A stretch of 64,000 nucleotides of DNA from assembly GCA_035235625.1 (NCBI GenBank), contig CP141148.1:10101001-10165000 (forward strand), in the 5' to 3' direction. This document shows positions 59,163-64,000 of the stretch, piece by piece (within the stretch, counting starts at the first letter, position 1; every line of letters starts with the position of its first letter). Made by a program: the position numbers and the translations under genes. Source of the DNA: Saururus chinensis (Eukaryota; Streptophyta; Magnoliopsida; Piperales; Saururaceae). The notes below the pieces were generated by a model. The model did no database searches. It was not told the origin of the DNA and was given only the letters and a program-made list of their open reading frames with translations.

Positions 59163-59561
59163 ATAAAATTTTCCTAATGAACATCCAAGTGGACTCGGTA
59201 GTATGATGTTGGAAGCCTAATCTAGATACAAGTCGGCATAGGTTTCCCACTTGATATAAGTAATTGAAGCAATTTTTTTAATTGAAGCCATCAATAAGGG
59301 GGTTAGGCAGATCTCTATCAGTTCATTAAATAGCCAAAAAAATGCAAGAGGGAGACATAAAACTATAACCCTAAAATATCAAAATCCGATAATATCATAA
59401 CATCTTATATAAATCCCAAATATCTTACATAAACCCCAAAGATGGACACATAAAATGAAGAACCTGTCTAAAATCTGCATTGAATATTTCAATCACTAGC
59501 TTTATCAATTGTGACTATACCCTTTAGATTTTCATATCTTTTGGGATTCAAAACGTAAGCC

Positions 59562-62500
59562 TAGGGGTCGTCAATTTATGGGCCATAGGCCCACACCAGA
59601 GGGCTTGGCCCGACCTACACCGGGATAGGGATTGAGGGTCGTAGCCCAAGGGTGAGGGTTGGGCCGGCCCAATGCTCAAAAACTAAGGGGTGTTGGGGCA
59701 TTTGCTCCAATGTCTATTGATGACAATAGTTGGGGGCTTAGCCCCCAATCGTTAGATGGGGGCATTGCGCCCCTCAATTTTTTTTGATTTTTTTAAAATA
59801 ATTTTGAATTAACTAAATTTTACTCACATTTTTACAAAATTGCACCCGCACATAATTCTAACCTTAATAATAAAAAAATAATACTCATATTCAAGGGTAG
59901 AAGAGGTAAATGTTATATTTGAAAATGTATAAATAAGGGAGAGTTTAACCTTCTCTTCATCCTTCCGTGTACTATCTAGGTTTCTCTTTCTCTCTCTCTC
60001 CTCTCCTCCCATACTCTTAAGTTACAAGCTCTTAATCAATTTAATTTTTATTTTTAATTAAAATTTAAAATTAAGTTCTCACACTCTCAAGCCTCAAGAT
60101 TTCAGTTTTCAATTCTCAAGCTTTCTCCTCCTCCACCAAGTGGGCAACCTGCAACACAAGTCTCAACTCTCAAGAATCAAGGTAAATAAATTTAATTTAG
60201 TAATTTAATTTTTAGTTTAATTTGTCTCTTTTTTCTTTTTTTTTTTGTTTTTATTTTAAAGAATATGACATCCCAATCAACCTATAATACCTCCTCCTCA
60301 ATCACCCCCTATGTTCAACTACCAATTTGCCCAAAGGAGGAATTCCCAACATAAACGAAGTCCAGTATAAGGAAATTCACCAAGGCTTTCGATGATCTAG
60401 GAGAAAAATAAGCAGCAACCTTCTATAGTGTGGAACCATATGAAAAAAAATTAGGGTAGACGACCCTAACAACACCAACAAGTTCCTCCTCAAAGCCAAA
60501 TGCAATCATTATAAAAGTATTCTAAGTGTGGGAATTAGGGGAGGAGTGAGTACCAGGCATATTCTTTGACATGCTAGATAATTCTTAGCCAAGCATAGAC
60601 CGAAGGACCCCAAATAAACAATAGTTAAGTATTATGACTACTTCTTCTACCTCTCTTAGTACTTTTTCTTTAAATCAAAATATAAATCGGAAGGAGCTCA
60701 TGAAGTACATTGTGAGTGTTGAGTAACCATTCTCTTTCATCAATGATTCTAAGTTCGAGACGTATGTGAGAGAAGCTCTCAACCTGGCCTTCAACAAAAT
60801 CTTGCGCACCACATTGTGGAGAGATATTTTCAAGTTACACAAAGAATACAAGGTAGAGCTTATGAAAACCCTACAAACAATTCGGGGTAAGAATAACTTC
60901 CAATATTTGGACTAGTATCCAAGATATCGGCTACACGTGTTACTGCTTATTTTATGGATGAATCATGAAGATTAGAGAAGAGAATAATATATTTTAAGAT
61001 TCTAGAATATCCTCATTCTCCTTCAATTTATGAAAAATCACGGATGTATGCTTTAAATGAATACTCAATTAAAGATAAAATTGTCTATTACTTTAGATAA
61101 TGTCTTTAATAATAATTTAGTAGTAGAACTTTTAGAATCCCATTATGATCACATTAGTTCAATAGAAACAAATATATTTCATATGAGATGTGCATGTCAT
61201 ATAATTAATTTATTTGTTCAAGATGGTTAAATATAGTAAAAGGAAAATAATATTTTCACATTAAAATTAAACATCAAAAACTCACACATGAGTTTTGATT
61301 GGTCTAGATTAGTGAACTTTGTGTAGGCCCTACTTGTGAAGTCCAATCTAAACTCTTGTGTGAGTTTTTGTGTGTGTTTTTGTTGTGGAAATATCACTAT
61401 CCGTAGTAAAACCTTATCTTTGATTAATTAAAAATATTCAACATAGGTAGATAACACATATTATAAAATTTCAATTAGATATTTGTCATAGGCATAATAG
61501 CATATATTTAATGTTATAATCTTGTGAAGGTTTAGAAAGTTTAATTATATGTTAAGCTACAGAAAAGTTACCTCATCTAGGACTTAACAAGGGTCATTCT
61601 TCCATATCTATATGTTTGATATATTTTCTATGCATTTTTTATAATATTGCAAAAAATTTATATGAAGTTTACTATCATACTTCTTATACAATTCTAAACT
61701 ACAAATATGACATAACTGATGCTATTGCACAATTTAAAGATAATGAAAATTTTGCATATCTTGTAAAGGAAATAGAAATAAAATTTAATGAATATTCGTC
61801 CCTATGTTGTAATGGATCACATGATTGGATTAGAAGGTGTACAAATTTTATTGGATGGTATACGGGAGAAAATGAGTCCCTATGTTGATCAAATTGAGAC
61901 TATATGAGATTGTAGAAACTACTTTGTATTCTTTATATAATACATATGACATAACCTAGGTCAATACGAAATCAATCAACTTCTTCTTCTTCTTCTATTC
62001 CTATGGCTCTTCCACATAAAACTAAGTCTTCAATGTTACTTCAAAAAAATAAATAAAAATTTAGTGCTAATATTAATGAATTAACTAACTACTTACATGT
62101 TGATTTGAGCCTCATTATGTCATATAAACAACTTAGTTATCTAGATGTTTTAACTTGGTAGCAAACATATGGAAGTAATTATCTTGTGTTATATGCCTTA
62201 GCTCGTGATTTACTAACCCCCCCCCCCCCTAATATCCACAATAGCATCAGAATCTACTTTTTGTGTAGGAGGTAGGGTGTTGGACAAAAGGCAAAGTTGA
62301 CTAATACGTGATGTAGTGGAGGCATGCATTTTCTTGAAGGATTGGTTGGATGCAGAAGAAATGACACAAACTCCAAATTTTGAAGAGGAAGTAGGAGAAT
62401 ATATAGAAAACTTGATAATTAATAATTAGTTAATTATGTAATTTTTATTTATTTTTTATATTTAATATTTTGTACTATAATTACAAATGATAGATAGGTG

Positions 62501-62772
62501 AGTGGGTGTCAACCTAGTTGGGATTTACTCATTCTATAGTGATGCAATTTTAACTTGTACTTTGCAAATTATAATCCTATTGTATAATTTTATAAAAAAA
62601 AGTTAATAGATATTATTTTTGAATTTTCTATTCTTTTTTTTAAAAAAATAATTACAAAGAGGGGGGAGTGGGCATAGTTGGCCAACCCAGCCCAGAACCC
62701 GGTATAAGAGGACTGTGGGCCAGACCCAACCTGTTCAATATGCAGGCCCCAATAGGCCCATGCCCACCCCTA
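59562..62772 (+). mobile_element. Decayed autonomous hAT element (Ac/RICESLEEPER type), 3.2 kb
   Basis: The ends TAGGGGTCGTCAA and CATGCCCACCCCTA are flanked by CGTAAGCC (59554-59561) and CATAAGCC (62773-62780), matching at seven of eight. GGGCC/GGCCC words crowd both ends. A TATA-like GTATAAATAAGGG near 59926 and a CT-rich leader precede the transposase remains. Confidence 0.88.
60265..62375 (+). pseudogene. hAT transposase (zf-BED, RNase H-like, hATC) pseudogene
   Basis: Recognisable pieces in order: the BED-linked region (60360-60640), REALNLAFNKILRTTLWRDI (about 60770-60830), ILEYPHSPSIYEKS with EYSIKDKI (about 61000-61080), a DNVFNNNLVVELLESHYDHI and HMRCACHIINLFVQDG segment (about 61090-61230), then YYHTSYTILNYKYDITDAIA and VKEIEIKFNEY (61660-61800). 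The hATC dimerisation region LARDLLTPP with SESTFCVGGRVLDKR-like codons follows (about 62200-62350). Stops and frameshifts are frequent and a C-run (62218-62229) interrupts the hATC domain. It is inactive. Confidence 0.88.
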
Positions 62773-62780
62773 CATAAGCC

Positions 62781-63161
62781 TAGAGGTATGATGAGTGGAC
62801 ACAAATCTAGTAAGATAAGTGGTCACACAATTTGCTTTTCTATAAATATGTTAAAGCGACAAAATATGTTGAAATAGAATAAACTTTATTTCCTTAATGA
62901 TATACACAAGGGACCACATGATTGAAGCTTTACTAAGAATTGTATCAACCAGAATAGAAGAATTTGATTCAATAAAAAGTAGGATGTAGTTAAATGCTAT
63001 AGCTTATCTCAAACCTCCAATCAAAGCCAATGTTTTTACTATTATACTAGTATTATGGCGATAATAATGATGATAGATGAGATAAACAATATCACGATTG
63101 CCTCTAGTGACTCCACCATGCACCTCCATAAGGACCTGAATTTCCTTTTGAAGTCTCATCC
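62781..63161. other. Spacer between hAT and CACTA elements
   Basis: No feature recognised. Confidence 0.4.
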
Positions 63162-63164
63162 ACG

Positions 63165-64000
63165 CACTACAAGAAGCAAAACCATTAGCAAAACTTTTAA
63201 GCATTGGTAATAGTTAAAAAAGCATCGCTAATAACTATTAGCGATGTTTACAAAGCATCATTAAAGTGTTGATAATAATCCTGCTGCAACCGCTCATTAG
63301 CAACACACATAAAAAGTGTCGCTACTAGTACTATTATTAACATCACTAATATAAGTTTATTTGTGATGTTTTAAAATGTGTCGCTAATAATAACATTATT
63401 AGTGACACTTACTACAAAGCGTCACTAATAGTATATTATTAGTGATGATTTTTAAGCATTCTTAATATGAAAATTTTATTTAAAAAAATAAAAAAATATA
63501 TTAGCAACATTTTTTAAACGCTGCTAAAAGTTTTTTAGCGACACTTGAAACAAAACATTACTAATAAAATAAAAAATGTGTCACTAATTATAAGTTAAGT
63601 TATTAGTGATGCTTATTTACAAGCATTACTAATACAAAAATTTTGAATTAGTTGAAATAGTGGGGACACTATATCATAAGAGTCACTACTACTTGTATTA
63701 TTTGCAACGATCATAGTATAAAGCCTTTTTTTAAGAAATGGTACTTTTTGCGACACTCAATTTAGAGCAAATAGTTATAATAGTTGTGACGCTTCTAATG
63801 AAAAGTAAATAGGTTTAATTTTTTAATCTCTCAATCATTTCTCTCTCTTCACTATTTCTCTCTTCTCTCTCTTCTACCCCTCTCTCTTCTCCTTCTCTCT
63901 CTCCTCTCTCTCCCTCCCTCCCTCCCTCCCTCTTTCTCTTCCTTCCCTTTTTGCGAAGTTTCAAATGAAGGGTTGAAAAAATGGGGTGCGGGCAAAACTT
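63165..64000. mobile_element. Left end of a CACTA (En/Spm) element running out of the window
   Basis: It begins CACTACAAGAAGC, the canonical CACTA terminus, preceded by ACG as a possible 3-bp duplication. Many short direct and inverted words (TTAGCGATG, GTCGCTAATA, TTAGTGACACTT) between 63200 and 63760 are typical subterminal transposase-binding repeats. No coding part lies within the window. Confidence 0.88.
63838..63950. repeat. CT-rich simple repeat
   Basis: Runs of TCTC and CCCT tetramers lie inside the CACTA left end. Confidence 0.9.

Noticed and set aside
1-64000. CRISPR arrays, bacterial operons, tRNA and rRNA genes
   Set aside because: The window is plant nuclear DNA. No regularly spaced repeats, no tRNA T-loop/acceptor pairing and no rRNA segments were seen.

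Overview
The window is nuclear DNA of a flowering plant. It holds intron-split genes for plant-type proteins: a CSC1/OSCA-like channel, a plastid-type membrane protein and an R2R3-MYB of the MGRAPCCDK type. It also holds a plant 7SL RNA gene with the plant snRNA-type promoter (USE plus TATA), and a dense pile of plant transposons (ULP-bearing Mutator, hAT, CACTA, Stowaway, LTR elements). The species cannot be named from this. There is no bacterial-style operon and no CRISPR array.

Layout. Bases 1-8750 are the left gene island. The last six exons of a CSC1-like (RXW8-type) gene run rightwards (1405-5277). A convergent three-exon gene for a 236-residue, probably plastid, membrane protein follows (8284-6598, minus strand). 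About 150 bp upstream of that gene's start codon, a divergent RNA polymerase III 7SL RNA gene begins (8434-8747, plus strand).

Bases 8770-42137 are almost unbroken transposon. A Mutator-like element of about 12.8 kb carries a decayed mudrA and a separate ULP1-protease gene. Its long left arm is an inverted, internally deleted copy of its right side. A young 3.1-kb LTR element with an unusual open frame (77 codons, TAG, about 612 codons) sits inside its right arm with a perfect target duplication. Then come a Ty3/gypsy integrase relic, a 1.08-kb hAT element, a zinc-finger (ZMYM1-like) hAT transposase pseudogene broken by a solo LTR, and a stack of related gypsy-type LTRs nested up to three deep. 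Four of these are solo LTRs with perfect 5-bp duplications.

Bases 42138-52770 are gene-poor unique sequence. They include a truncated 7SL pseudogene, a Stowaway element and one intact subgroup-14 R2R3-MYB gene (51274-50051, minus strand). Bases 52775-64000 are AT-rich and full of DNA transposons: a 148-bp hAT MITE with a perfect 8-bp duplication, two sibling 1.3-1.4-kb hAT elements sharing an internal Stowaway-like segment, a 3.2-kb decayed autonomous hAT, several Stowaway copies and the left end of a CACTA element that runs off the window.

The host genes are independent units: a membrane channel, a plastid protein, a signal recognition particle RNA and a transcription factor. The one close regulatory arrangement is the shared 150-bp divergent promoter between the 7SL gene and the plastid-protein gene. 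Exon borders come from reading splice signals and reading phase. Transposon borders come from visible terminal repeats and target duplications. No database search was possible.
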